This document shows, piece after piece, positions 34,713 through 43,592 of a DNA stretch of 64,000 nucleotides. The position numbers and the translations under genes were made by a program. Positions within the stretch are counted from its first letter, which is position 1; every line of letters starts with the position of its first letter. Where the stretch lies: assembly GCF_900105455.1 (NCBI RefSeq), contig NZ_FNSF01000001.1, forward strand, positions 1,059,001 through 1,123,000. The letters run 5' to 3'. The notes under the pieces were generated by a model. The model was not told where the DNA came from, made no database searches, and worked only from the letters and a program-made list of their open reading frames with translations. The stretch comes from Tenacibaculum sp. MAR_2009_124 (GTDB lineage: Bacteria; Bacteroidota; Bacteroidia; Flavobacteriales; Flavobacteriaceae).

Positions 34713-36941
34713 TTATTGTTTTATCTTGTTTTTGAACTTGTTAAACTTGTTTGCCTCTTGTTTTGGCCAACTATTGTTTGAAGTATCAATATCTGCAGTT
34801 TCTAGATCTGGATCAATCGCAAAACTTTTTATTTCTTTGTCTGACGAGAATACTCTTACTACGCTATTCTCATTTTTTTTCCAGATTTGAACAGGGTAGG
34901 TTTCACGTTTTTTAGTTCCATCAGCATATGTCATTTCAACAATGATAGGCATTACTAAACCTCCTGGCTTTTCAAATTCTACTTGATAGATATACTTTGG
35001 TAGTTTCTTTAAGTTAGCCTTCTTATCAGCTGGTAAACCATTTACATATGCTTCAATATCTTTATAGTTAGCATCTGCCTTTTCTGTGGTTAGATAAACC
35101 AATTTACCTAAGTTATTGAAATATGCAGGATATTGCTCTTGAAGCTTTTTGGTTTTTTCATTTGGCTTATCTGTAACATACAATGGTTTAACTTCTTTAA
35201 TACCAATATCAGTATAATCTGTAGTATAGAACCATCCTCTCCAGAACCAGTCTAAATCCATTCCTGATGCATCTTCCATTGTTCTAAAGAAATCAGCTGG
35301 AGTAGGGTGCTTAAACATCCAACGCTTAGAGTAGGTTCTAAATGCATAGTCGAATAATTCAGGTCCCATAATAGTTTGACGTAACATATATAGTCCTGCA
35401 GCAGGTTTTGTATATGCGTTAGGTCCGAAATTATGAACATAATCTCCTTGAGACATGATTGGCGATAAACGCTTTTGATCTAAACTCATATAACGAACAA
35501 TGTCTTTAGGTAAGTTATTCGTATTAAATGTAGGATCGTAATCAAGTTCTGCTAAGATCTCAACAAAAGAGTTTAATCCTTCATCCATCCAAGTCCATTG
35601 ACGCTCATCTGAATTTACAATCATAGGGAAGAAGTTATGTCCTACCTCATGAGTAATTACACCGATCATTCCATTTTTGATACGATCAGAATAAGTTCCA
35701 TCAGGGTTTGGTCTACCATAGTTGAAACATATCATAGGGTATTCCATACCTTGTCTTTTCGCGTGTACTGAAATTGCTTTTGAATACGGGTAATCAAAAG
35801 TCATTTTAGAATATTCTTCTAAAGTATTAGCAACAACTCTTGTTGAGTGCTCTTCCCATAAAGGATTTCCTTCTTTTGGATACAAAGAAACTGCCATTAC
35901 AGATCTGCCGTTAATATTTACGGCCATTGCATCCCAAACATATTTTCTTGATGAAGCAAAAGCGAAGTCACGAACTCTATTGGCTTTAAAGTGCCAAGTT
36001 TTTGTTTTGGTAGCTCTGCTTTTTTCATTTTTTTCAGCCTCTTCTTGTGTTACAATGAAAACAGGGTTTTGATAAGATTTTCTTGCTTTTTCCCAACGTT
36101 TACGTTGTTCTTTAGACAAAACATCTTTTTCATTTTGTAAATCTCCAGTTGCGTCAACAATATGATCAGCTGGAACCGTTAATTTTACATCATAGTCACC
36201 AAATTCTAAGGCCCATTCACTACGTCCCCAGAACTGCATGTTTTGCCATCCTTCAACATTGTTATAAACAGCTAAACGTGGGAAGAATTGTGCTACGGTA
36301 TAGTTTTTATTTCCATCAGGAAACGATTCAAAACCAGAACGACCACCATCATTAACGTAGTCAGGAATTAAAAAGTTCCATTTAATTCTAAACTTAAAAA
36401 CATCTCCTGGCGCTAAAGACTTAGGAAGATTAATACGCATCATTGTACGATTAATCGTATGAGCTAAATCCCTTCCATCAGCATATTTTACAGCTTCAAT
36501 ATTGTAACCATAAGGTTTTGGTTGAGCCATATTATTTTTTACAAAATCAACAGGAGTAGAAAAAGAATCGGCTCCTTTTGAATCAGCCAAAGGGCTTTTT
36601 GAATCAGGTGCACGCATGTTTTGATCAAGCTGAACCCATAAATATTCTAAATGATCTTTAGAATTATTGTGATAAGTAATTGTTTCATCACCATATAATT
36701 TATTAGTAGCTTCATCAACTCTGATGTCCATTACATAATCTACCTTTTGTTGAGTATATGCATGTCCAGGAGCTCCTGAAGCTGTACGTTGATCATTTGG
36801 AGTTGCCAAAACGTCTTTTAACTGACGAAATTTGTTTTGGTCAGTATGACCTTTCTGCGGAGCTTTTTTTTCTACTTCCTGAGCAAATAAGGAAGCTGAA
36901 GCTAAAAAGACCGAAAATAGAAGCGATACGTTTTTTCTCAT
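34713..36941 (-). CDS. Secreted M1-family metallopeptidase
   Basis: A 742-residue exported peptidase. The signal peptide covers about residues 1-20 (MRKNVSLLFSVFLAS then LFAQE). The gluzincin site is complete: His431-Glu432 and His435 in HEVGH, with Glu454 after the canonical 18 residues in WMDEG. An N-terminal beta-sandwich as in aminopeptidase N precedes it, and a beta-rich C-terminal part (about 600-720) follows. The gene is isolated by a terminator downstream; a DUF6702 gene follows upstream on the same strand only 69 bp away (stop 37011), a pairing common in Flavobacteria. Role: degradation of peptides in periplasm or medium. Confidence 0.92.
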   Translation of the reverse strand: MRKNVSLLFSVFLASASLFAQEVEKKAPQKGHTDQNKFRQLKDVLATPNDQRTASGAPGHAYTQQKVDYVMDIRVDEATNKLYGDETITYHNNSKDHLEYLWVQLDQNMRAPDSKSPLADSKGADSFSTPVDFVKNNMAQPKPYGYNIEAVKYADGRDLAHTINRTMMRINLPKSLAPGDVFKFRIKWNFLIPDYVNDGGRSGFESFPDGNKNYTVAQFFPRLAVYNNVEGWQNMQFWGRSEWALEFGDYDVKLTVPADHIVDATGDLQNEKDVLSKEQRKRWEKARKSYQNPVFIVTQEEAEKNEKSRATKTKTWHFKANRVRDFAFASSRKYVWDAMAVNINGRSVMAVSLYPKEGNPLWEEHSTRVVANTLEEYSKMTFDYPYSKAISVHAKRQGMEYPMICFNYGRPNPDGTYSDRIKNGMIGVITHEVGHNFFPMIVNSDERQWTWMDEGLNSFVEILAELDYDPTFNTNNLPKDIVRYMSLDQKRLSPIMSQGDYVHNFGPNAYTKPAAGLYMLRQTIMGPELFDYAFRTYSKRWMFKHPTPADFFRTMEDASGMDLDWFWRGWFYTTDYTDIGIKEVKPLYVTDKPNEKTKKLQEQYPAYFNNLGKLVYLTTEKADANYKDIEAYVNGLPADKKANLKKLPKYIYQVEFEKPGGLVMPIIVEMTYADGTKKRETYPVQIWKKNENSVVRVFSSDKEIKSFAIDPDLETADIDTSNNSWPKQEANKFNKFKNKIKQ

Positions 36942-37010
36942 TTGTGCGTTTAAAAATTTGATTAAATTGTGTTGAAAATTAATATTAATATTAGTAAGAT
37001 TAAGGTTTTA

Positions 37011-37505
37011 TTAAAAATTTAACAAACCTTTATCATTTGTTTTGGTTAAAAAAAGACTTTTTCGATCTTTCCTTACCGTTGCTTTTATTAAGTTTTGTTG
37101 TTCTGGAAAATACTTTACCAACATGCTATTAGTTACATGAATAGATGCTACTTTATCTATGTTTTCGACTTCAAGATAAAAATAGAGGATATCCCCGTCA
37201 TATTCTTTACCAATAAACTTATAAGTTTTTCGTTGATCGTTAATTTTTATTTTAAGATGCTTACTCAGATAATCGTAAAACAATTCATCTGCATTATCTA
37301 TTTCAAATTTAGTGGCTAAATTTAAATTGGTAGCGTACTCTTTATTAACGGCTAGCTCAATGTCGTCTATAAAAACGTTCATAACCATTTCAACGCTCTT
37401 ATTTTTTTCATTATGCTCTATTTCTGTTAAAGCGATATAATATTTATGCAAAGAAGTATATGATAAACATATAAAAGATATGCAGATAAGTATTACTTTT
37501 TTCAC
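37011..37505 (-). CDS. DUF6702 family protein
   Basis: A 164-residue exported protein with an N-terminal signal segment (about 1-20) immediately followed by the hallmark HKYYIALTEIEHNEK. FIDDIELAVNK comes in the middle. The rest is beta-rich and ends in LFLTKTNDKGLLNF. Members are often found just ahead of an M1 peptidase gene in Flavobacteria, as here (69 bp). Function unknown; a periplasmic or lipid-side partner of the peptidase is possible. Confidence 0.78.
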   Translation of the reverse strand: MKKVILICISFICLSYTSLHKYYIALTEIEHNEKNKSVEMVMNVFIDDIELAVNKEYATNLNLATKFEIDNADELFYDYLSKHLKIKINDQRKTYKFIGKEYDGDILYFYLEVENIDKVASIHVTNSMLVKYFPEQQNLIKATVRKDRKSLFLTKTNDKGLLNF

Positions 37506-37657
37506 TGTTTAGTTTTTTAAATTAACCAATTGAAGAAGAGAACTGATGGTTCATTTAAGTTGTCATAACAATAGTAACATCATTTCATTCATTCGAAAAA
37601 AATGTACTCTTAAAACTGTAATAAATCAAGTAGCCCCTTTATGCAATTTAGTTGCAT

Positions 37658-38494
37658 TTAGCCCCCTAAAGTAGTATTTTTATTGTAAAAATCAGATTTT
37701 AATTTCTTAAATTCTAAAGATTTGGATTTAATAAACTCAATAACAGCAAATTCTCCTTTTTGAAGTTCTAATTTGAAACCACGATCTTGTGCTAAAAAGT
37801 AAATAAACTGATATACATGATCTTCGTTAATATTTAATTCTCCGATAATATAATGAGTATAACTTTGTTTTAGTTTTTTTACAAGACTTTCTAAATCTTC
37901 GATGTCCTTAAGCTTTCTCAATTTTTTTATCCTACCCGATATGATGTTTAACATATAATCAGGAGACATTATAAAACCAAATCCAGTAAACATAACAGCA
38001 GAAGGCATTCCATTTGTAGCCGTATAAAGTCTTCTTTCTGCCACCGTTAATTTGGGAATACCAGCAAACGGAAGGTCTAAAGTCTCGGCATCAATTTGCT
38101 TTTCATGTTTTACTAGTTTGCTGTCAGAGGCTAAACTACCAATAAGATCAGTTTTTCGTATTTCTACTTCATTAAGATCAATTGATTTCTTCTCGAGGTA
38201 AATAACATTTCTTTTTATTCCGAAATGTTGTTTTTTTACCACCCAAGTAATATTCTTATAGCCCACAAATGAGATTGATAAGCTGTCATTTTCTTTTGCG
38301 TTTATCTTAAACTCACCGTTAACATTTGTGAAAGTACCATTTTTTGTTTGCGTATTAATAATATGAACATCGGGTAAAAAATCAAACTTATCCCTAATCT
38401 CAGCAAAAAAGAATGCTCTTTTTTCTTGAGAACTCATTTTTGCAATAATGAATACTAAGAGTAGGGAAGTAGCTATTTTTTTATTTATGTTCAT
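37658..38494 (-). CDS. CarboxypepD_reg-like secreted protein, tandem paralogue 4
   Basis: A 278-residue exported protein. After the signal segment (about 1-22) comes a carboxypeptidase-regulatory-like beta-sandwich of ~85 residues, with the features DVHIINTQTKNGTFTNVNGEF and SFVGYKN. Then come a linker with LNEVEIRKTDLIGSLASDSK and a C-terminal helix-rich domain. The first domain is the type that precedes TonB receptors, but there is no barrel here. It overlaps the preceding paralogue by 14 bp. Its C-terminal domain is the most divergent of the four. Function unknown; possibly envelope or cell-surface. Confidence 0.75.
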   Translation of the reverse strand: MNINKKIATSLLLVFIIAKMSSQEKRAFFFAEIRDKFDFLPDVHIINTQTKNGTFTNVNGEFKINAKENDSLSISFVGYKNITWVVKKQHFGIKRNVIYLEKKSIDLNEVEIRKTDLIGSLASDSKLVKHEKQIDAETLDLPFAGIPKLTVAERRLYTATNGMPSAVMFTGFGFIMSPDYMLNIISGRIKKLRKLKDIEDLESLVKKLKQSYTHYIIGELNINEDHVYQFIYFLAQDRGFKLELQKGEFAVIEFIKSKSLEFKKLKSDFYNKNTTLGG

Positions 38495-39284
38495 TAATAA
38501 CTTCGCTATACGATTTACTTTCGTTTTGTAGTATTTTAATTACTTCTAACTTTTCTCCTTTTTTATAATGGTTTTCAATGCCCAAAGGATTACAATATTC
38601 TAAAAAGTGATAGTATTTTTCTGGTGGAATTCCTAAATCAATAAAGAAAAACTTTGCTCCTAGTTCTTTCATTAGTTTTGCTGGCATTCCTTTTTTAAAG
38701 GCAAGTTCTTTTCGAAGGTTCCATAATTTTTTTGAATTTCCAAAAGGCATATTAACCGCAGTACCAACTCCTTCAAATAATGTTGTAGGGTCGGACTTTA
38801 CTACGTCAGGACGCACATTTTTGTCGATATAATCATCACCATCTAAAATTCTCATATCAATTTCTGACAAATCCATTGTTTCCATTAAAGCATTATCCTT
38901 ATAATTAACTGGAGTTTCTTTGATATCGGTTGTTATCGTTCCAATTAAATTATGCCTTCTAAGCTTAATTTCGTCAAGTGTATAGGTTGTTTTTTCAATA
39001 ACGAATACATTTTTCTGAATACTTAGGTTCTTTTTCTCTATGATGACAAACTTGGTTTCGTACCCAACATATGAAAGTCGCAATAAATCATTAGGTTTTG
39101 CAGGTATTTCGAAATCACCGTCATCATTTGAATAAGTAGCCTGATTACTTGTTGTATTTACAATGTGTACATCGGATAACGATCCTAAGCGATTTAAAAT
39201 TTTTCCCTTGATTAATTTTTGATTAATCTGAGAGAAAGCATGCAGTGAACAGAATATTACTATGTAGGTAAGTACGTTTTTCAT
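38481..39284 (-). CDS. CarboxypepD_reg-like secreted protein, tandem paralogue 3
   Basis: A 267-residue exported protein (signal segment about 1-18) with the same build: a beta-sandwich with SDVHIVNTTSNQATYSNDDGDF and LSYVGYET, then the linker block LDEIKLRRHNLIGTITTDIKETPVNYK, then a C-terminal domain with LGAKFFFIDLGIPPEKYYHF. The last motif recurs in three of the four copies. Its stop region overlaps the start of the next copy by 14 bp, so the two are translationally coupled. Function unknown. Confidence 0.77.
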   Translation of the reverse strand: MKNVLTYIVIFCSLHAFSQINQKLIKGKILNRLGSLSDVHIVNTTSNQATYSNDDGDFEIPAKPNDLLRLSYVGYETKFVIIEKKNLSIQKNVFVIEKTTYTLDEIKLRRHNLIGTITTDIKETPVNYKDNALMETMDLSEIDMRILDGDDYIDKNVRPDVVKSDPTTLFEGVGTAVNMPFGNSKKLWNLRKELAFKKGMPAKLMKELGAKFFFIDLGIPPEKYYHFLEYCNPLGIENHYKKGEKLEVIKILQNESKSYSEVINEHK

Positions 39285-39521
39285 TTGTGTTTTTTTAAGG
39301 AAAATAGGGGTTTAAATAAAAATTGATCTTGTTTTAATTGTGGGTTAATGACCAACAATTTAATTATCCAATGCTCGATTGGGTGTTTTAAAAAATTTCT
39401 CAATTAGACATCCTGTAAGAGTTTATTAGGGCGGTTCATTTAGTAATTTTTAATTGTTTCAAGATACGAAATACTTTCCTGTTGTAAAACATTTTTTATG
39501 CAATGGGTAGTACGGAATTAA

Positions 39522-39572
39522 ATAAATCTCGAACAATTAGCAGTTTACAACTGGGGGTGGTTCGAGATTTAT
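39522..39572. repeat. Perfect 13-bp inverted repeat
   Basis: ATAAATCTCGAAC (39522-39534) and GTTCGAGATTTAT (39560-39572) form a 13-bp stem around 25 bases. It lies in the 324-bp gap between paralogues 2 and 3 and downstream of paralogue 2's neighbour on the minus strand. No T run follows, so it looks more like a protein-binding or RNA structure than a terminator. The remainder of 39285-39608 shows no gene. Confidence 0.6.
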
Positions 39573-39608
39573 GAAGTTCGAATAAAATAAGATATCAATA
39601 GCTTATCT

Positions 39609-40163
39609 TTATTTCAATGGTTTATGATATAAAATACTTTCTTTTTTAAGAAGTTCTATTAATTCGAATGTTTTATTGTTTTGATATAACTCCTCTGCGT
39701 TACTATGTGAGCAGAATGTGATAAAATGATGATATTTTTCTTTTGGAATACCTAATTCTTCAAAGAAAAAATGATTTCCAAATTTCTTTAGTAAGCTATC
39801 TTCAAAGTTCAAATTTTGAGAATCCGGTTTCTCAGGTGTGCGATTATTTCTATTACTTTCCCAAAATACTAAACCTTGATTGTTTGGATTCGTTTTTTCG
39901 AAAAAGGGATCTGCTATACCATTTAGAGTTCTACAATCTAATTGAAGAGTATAGGGTATAACTGCACCGGGTTTAAACAAATGTAACTCGTCATGAGATT
40001 TTGGAAAAAAGAATATATCCTTATGAAATTTATCGATTTGTACTTTTAAATCATCGTTAAAATTATCTATTTTATAATTTAACGGAGTTTGCAGTGTTTT
40101 TTGCGCGATTGCAACATTAGCTGCGAAAAAAAAGGGAACGGAAATAAGTAGTGTTTTTAACAT
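39609..40163 (-). CDS. Truncated secreted paralogue 2 (no CarboxypepD_reg domain)
   Basis: A 184-residue exported protein (signal segment about 1-20) that keeps the PLNYK-like linker and the C-terminal block FGNHFFFEELGIPKEKYHHF, followed by FELIELLKKESILYH as in paralogue 1. The N-terminal beta-sandwich of the other copies is missing, which suggests a deletion after duplication. Its reading frame is intact, so it may still be expressed. Helically phased GTTAA repeats lie upstream at 40201-40237. Confidence 0.7.
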   Translation of the reverse strand: MLKTLLISVPFFFAANVAIAQKTLQTPLNYKIDNFNDDLKVQIDKFHKDIFFFPKSHDELHLFKPGAVIPYTLQLDCRTLNGIADPFFEKTNPNNQGLVFWESNRNNRTPEKPDSQNLNFEDSLLKKFGNHFFFEELGIPKEKYHHFITFCSHSNAEELYQNNKTFELIELLKKESILYHKPLK

Positions 40164-40200
40164 AGACGTTTGAGTTTTCTCAAATATAACTTTTCTCTTC

Positions 40201-40237
40201 TTAACTTTTAGTTAACCTTTGGTTAATATTCAGTTAA
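40201..40237. promoter_or_regulatory. Helically phased GTTAA repeats
   Basis: TTAAC at 40201 is followed by GTTAA at 40211, 40222 and 40233, spaced about 11 bp, one helical turn. They sit 38-74 bp before the start of the 184-residue gene, so they could be a regulator site or bent DNA. Confidence 0.35.
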
Positions 40238-40401
40238 AAATAAAAGCGCTACGTTCGATAGAACGTATTAAAGTCGTTATGCATTAGAAGAGAGGATATC
40301 TCGGTACAACATTATTTCTCTTTTTATTGGCAAGGAGTATACTCGAAGTAACAAAATTAATTATACTAAATCATTGTTTAATAATGATATCATTTTAAAG
40401 T

Positions 40402-41202
40402 TTACTTGCTATTACTTTCATTAAGGTAACGTAGGCTTTCCTTTTTAAGAATTTCAATTAAAGGTAGTATTTCATTGGAATAAAAGAGTTTTTGAATGCC
40501 TTTGTATTCACAAAATGAGATAAAATGATAGTGTTTTTCTTTTGGGATTTTTAACTCATCAGTAAAGAAGTGACTTCCCAACTCTTGCAATAGTTTATGA
40601 GGAAAGTCTTGCTTTTGTTGTAATCGTTTTTTTCGTTCTCTTTCCTTTTTTAATCTTTTTCCGCTAGAAGAACTTACTCCTAAACCTTGAAATTGATTGG
40701 GCAAACCAACAATTGGAGCTGCCGAATAACGAATTTCATCACTTCCAATGGGCATTCTTGAAATCTCTGACATCATTCCTTTAATTCCAGAGGTCATTTT
40801 TCCAACTCTTTCTTCTTTATAATTAGTTGGCGTTTTTTTTGTATCAGATAATAAGTCACCTGATAATTGATGTTTTTTTACAACGACTTCCTTTAAAAGG
40901 TTGGTTTTAGTAGCCAATTGTATCGTCAGTTTTTCGTCGTTTATAATCACTTTAACCATTGTAATTATTTTAGTTTGATGTTGTATTGAGGTAATTTGGA
41001 GTTGATCATCTAAAGAAACGGTCATAGAAAAAGAACCTTCATCATTACTAAACGTACCTTGTTTTGTTGTTAGGTTTATAATATGAGCGTTGGTTACAAT
41101 ATCATGCTCGTCTGTAATTATTCCTTTTATAATTTTAGTCTTTTTTTGAGAATAGACTAGGGTGGTGGGTAGTAGTAATATAAAGAGTAGTGTTTTATGC
41201 AT
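40402..41202 (-). CDS. CarboxypepD_reg-like secreted protein, tandem paralogue 1
   Basis: A 266-residue exported protein (signal segment about 1-18, cleaved near YSQ). The beta-sandwich carries TNAHIINLTTKQGTFSNDEGSF. The linker VVVKKHQLSGDLLSDTKKTPTNYKEE matches paralogues 2-4. The C-terminal domain has a Lys/Arg-rich stretch (KRLKKERERKKR) and LGSHFFTDELKIPKEKHYHF. It is the first of the four in gene order, with 238 bp before the next. Function unknown; the shared C-terminal motif has no family I can name. Confidence 0.77.
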   Translation of the reverse strand: MHKTLLFILLLPTTLVYSQKKTKIIKGIITDEHDIVTNAHIINLTTKQGTFSNDEGSFSMTVSLDDQLQITSIQHQTKIITMVKVIINDEKLTIQLATKTNLLKEVVVKKHQLSGDLLSDTKKTPTNYKEERVGKMTSGIKGMMSEISRMPIGSDEIRYSAAPIVGLPNQFQGLGVSSSSGKRLKKERERKKRLQQKQDFPHKLLQELGSHFFTDELKIPKEKHYHFISFCEYKGIQKLFYSNEILPLIEILKKESLRYLNESNSK

Positions 41203-41223
41203 GAATATATGGTTTAGAAGAGT

Positions 41224-41302
41224 TTATACCATTTACAGGTGAAATTTACTGGGATAAAACATCATTTTCTTTTACAGTAAATTCAAATCATAAATGGCAT
41301 TA
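41224..41302. repeat. Dispersed palindromic repeat, copy B
   Basis: A related copy of the element at 6579-6653: same outer TTATACCA end, an interior ATAAAACATCATTTTC core, TTTACAGTAA, and AATCATAAATGGCATTA at the right. The ends are inverted (TACCATTTA versus TAAATGGCA). It lies just upstream of paralogue 1 in the 329-bp gap before pepE, which otherwise shows no gene. Confidence 0.6.
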
Positions 41303-41531
41303 GTTGTTTTACAAAGTAATAACTAATCCTTCTTAAATATGTTTTAAGAGCGTTGTAAACTTTTGTTAAAATCATACTTAATAGTTTTCGTATTTAAATT
41401 TTAAATGAATTTATTGGGGAATTTTGATAGAATACCTAGTTTTGATTCATATTTAATCAAAGAGCTGTTGTAATAGGGGAGGTTCCTGAAGGCAAATGAG
41501 CTCTAAATTTCCGATCATTAAAAACAAACAA

Positions 41532-42233
41532 ATGAAAAAGCTGATTGTCGCAAGTACATCTACTGTTCATGGAAGTGGATATTTAGAATATATATTACCA
41601 AGGTTAAAAGATCATTTTAAGGATGTTACAGAACTATTATTTATTCCGTTTGCTAGGCCAGGAGGCATAAGTTACGATGGTTATACGCAAAAGGCGAAGG
41701 AGGCTTTTCAAAAGATAGGTATTTCGGTCAAAGGAATTCATGAATTTGATTCGGCAAAAGAAGCCGTAAAACAGGCAGAGGGAATTTTTACAGGAGGAGG
41801 AAACACCTTTGAATTGGTAAATCAGCTCTATAAAAATGAAATTGTTGAAGTTTTAAAGGAGGTATTAGAAGCTGGAACTCCATATTTAGGAACCAGTGCT
41901 GGAAGTAATATTTGCGGCGTTACGATGATGAATACTAATGATATGCCGATTGTATATCCACCGAGTTTTGATACTTTAGGAATGATTCCTTTTAATATTA
42001 ATGCGCATTATTTAGATCCTGATCCGAGTTCAACACATATGGGTGAAACCCGTGAAACTAGAATAAAAGAGTATCATGTATTTAATGAAACGGCTGTTTT
42101 AGGTTTGCGTGAAGGAAGTTGGTTAGAAGTTTCTGGTGAGTCTACTGTATTGAAAGGAGAGTTAACAGCAAGACTATTTAAACCTTCAGCTGAACCCGTA
42201 GAATTAGAATCTAATACCGAAGTGAGTATCTAA
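41532..42233 (+). CDS. pepE: Peptidase E (alpha-aspartyl dipeptidase)
   Basis: A 233-residue S51-family peptidase that splits Asp-X dipeptides. The nucleophile Ser is in the elbow GTSAGSN, the TGGGNTFELVNQL block forms the adjacent loop, and the FNINAHYLDP and TRETRIKEY segments match PepE. I prefer the ATG at 41532 (MKKLIVASTSTVHGSG) because relatives begin there and the E. coli protein is 229 residues. An ATG at 41496 would add 12 residues. Cytosolic, with no operon partner. A/T-rich leader AAACAAACAA precedes the start. Confidence 0.9.
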   Translation: MKKLIVASTSTVHGSGYLEYILPRLKDHFKDVTELLFIPFARPGGISYDGYTQKAKEAFQKIGISVKGIHEFDSAKEAVKQAEGIFTGGGNTFELVNQLYKNEIVEVLKEVLEAGTPYLGTSAGSNICGVTMMNTNDMPIVYPPSFDTLGMIPFNINAHYLDPDPSSTHMGETRETRIKEYHVFNETAVLGLREGSWLEVSGESTVLKGELTARLFKPSAEPVELESNTEVSI

Positions 42234-42276
42234 TAGCAAGAATAGATACTTTAGAATATAGCTTATAATATCATCT

Positions 42277-42305
42277 TAAAATCATTGTATTTTAGGGTGA
42301 TTTTA
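42277..42305 (+). terminator. Possible terminator after pepE
   Basis: An 8-bp A/T-rich stem (TAAAATCA / TGATTTTA) around 13 bases lies 44 bp after the pepE stop. The weak stem makes this uncertain. Confidence 0.3.
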
Positions 42306-42408
42306 CTTTATGAATATGTTGTAATTACTTGATAATTTGGTTTTTATTTTAAAATTAGTATATTTATCCTAATAATTAGTACTCTTATACTAATTTACGT
42401 ATTTCAAA

Positions 42409-43044
42409 ATGAAACTCAAAACCAAAATATTATTGAAAGCAATTGAGCTATTCAATTCAGAAGGAATTGCGAATGTCTCTCCTAATAAAATAGCCAAGGC
42501 TCTTAATATTAGTGCAGGAAATCTAACCTATCATTATAAAACGAAATTAGATTTACTTACAGCCATCTTTGAGCGTATGGTAGCTGAATCTAAAGATTAC
42601 TTAGGTTTCGGTACGCAACCAGCTTCATTAATGGAATTAAAACAGATTCTTTCAAATTTCAGGAAGTTACAGATCGATTATAATTTTATTTTTATTGATA
42701 ATGTATTCATTACCAGAAAATATCCTACGATAGGGGAGCTGTTTAAACAATTAAGTTTAATAAGATTTGAAAATGGAAGAAAATTAATTGATGCTCTTAT
42801 TGAATCTAAACGTGTAATTCCTGAGAATAACTATACAAACTACAATAATTTGGTTCATGTAATTTGGTTCATTAATATTTACTGGTCTTCCCAAGATGAA
42901 CTGCTTCAAAATCATCTGAACAATAAAACCACTACTATTTCAACAGAAATCATCTGGAATTTGATTTACCCTTATTTAACCCCACTTGGAAAAAATGAAT
43001 ATGAAGAGATAAATGCATATAACAACGGAGTATTAAATAACTAA
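42409..43044 (+). CDS. TetR-family transcriptional regulator
   Basis: A 211-residue regulator. The N-terminal helix-turn-helix is in SPNKIAKALNISAGNLTYHYKTKLDLL (residues 25-52), the typical TetR recognition helix ending with YHYKTK. The C-terminal ~150 residues are all-helical with no recognised ligand family. It is followed 10 bp downstream by a Mpo1-like gene on the same strand, so it may sense a lipid or acyl compound. Confidence 0.88.
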   Translation: MKLKTKILLKAIELFNSEGIANVSPNKIAKALNISAGNLTYHYKTKLDLLTAIFERMVAESKDYLGFGTQPASLMELKQILSNFRKLQIDYNFIFIDNVFITRKYPTIGELFKQLSLIRFENGRKLIDALIESKRVIPENNYTNYNNLVHVIWFINIYWSSQDELLQNHLNNKTTTISTEIIWNLIYPYLTPLGKNEYEEINAYNNGVLNN

Positions 43045-43054
43045 AATAAAAGAA

Positions 43055-43531
43055 ATGAAATCAGTAGAACAATGGTTCGATGAATACGAAGTTAGTCATC
43101 AAACACCTTTTAATAAAACGATTCATTATATTTGTGTACCGCTTATATTTATAAGTACTGTAGGTCTTTTTTCTTCCATTCCTGTAGGTGATCTTTCAAG
43201 CATTTTTCCGTTGTCTATTGTTTCTTACGTGCATTTTGGAACTCTATTAATATTCTTATCACTGGTTTTTTACAGTACTTTATCAATTCCAATATTTGTA
43301 GGAATGTATGTCTTTTCAATGTTAACGTTATATATAAACCATTTAATGGCCGCGTATATAAACTTTCCTTTTTGGGCGCTATCCTTAATCATATTTGTGA
43401 TTGCATGGATATTTCAGTTTATTGGACATAAGCATGAAGGAAAAAAACCTTCGTTATTCAAAGACATTCAGTTTTTACTGATTGGGCCAGCGTGGATATT
43501 AAATAAGCTTTACACTTTTTTTAAAAAGTAG
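43055..43531 (+). CDS. Mpo1-like (DUF962) membrane protein
   Basis: A 158-residue protein with four hydrophobic segments and the DUF962 signature HQTPFNKTIHYICVP at residues 15-29, where the His and Asn residues are conserved. A second His pair occurs at QFIGHKHEGKKPSL. The eukaryotic family member Mpo1 is an iron-dependent dioxygenase of 2-hydroxy fatty acids in alpha-oxidation. Bacterial members are little known. The gene is 10 bp after the TetR gene and probably under its control. Confidence 0.85.
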   Translation: MKSVEQWFDEYEVSHQTPFNKTIHYICVPLIFISTVGLFSSIPVGDLSSIFPLSIVSYVHFGTLLIFLSLVFYSTLSIPIFVGMYVFSMLTLYINHLMAAYINFPFWALSLIIFVIAWIFQFIGHKHEGKKPSLFKDIQFLLIGPAWILNKLYTFFKK

Positions 43532-43592
43532 GTTCACATCTTTTTTTAGTGATAAATCGCTAATTGACAATATCAAATTAATTCAACTTACT

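Noticed and set aside
39285..39608. Searched for a small gene or RNA.
   Set aside because: Only the 13-bp inverted repeat is evident; no frame of convincing length or context.
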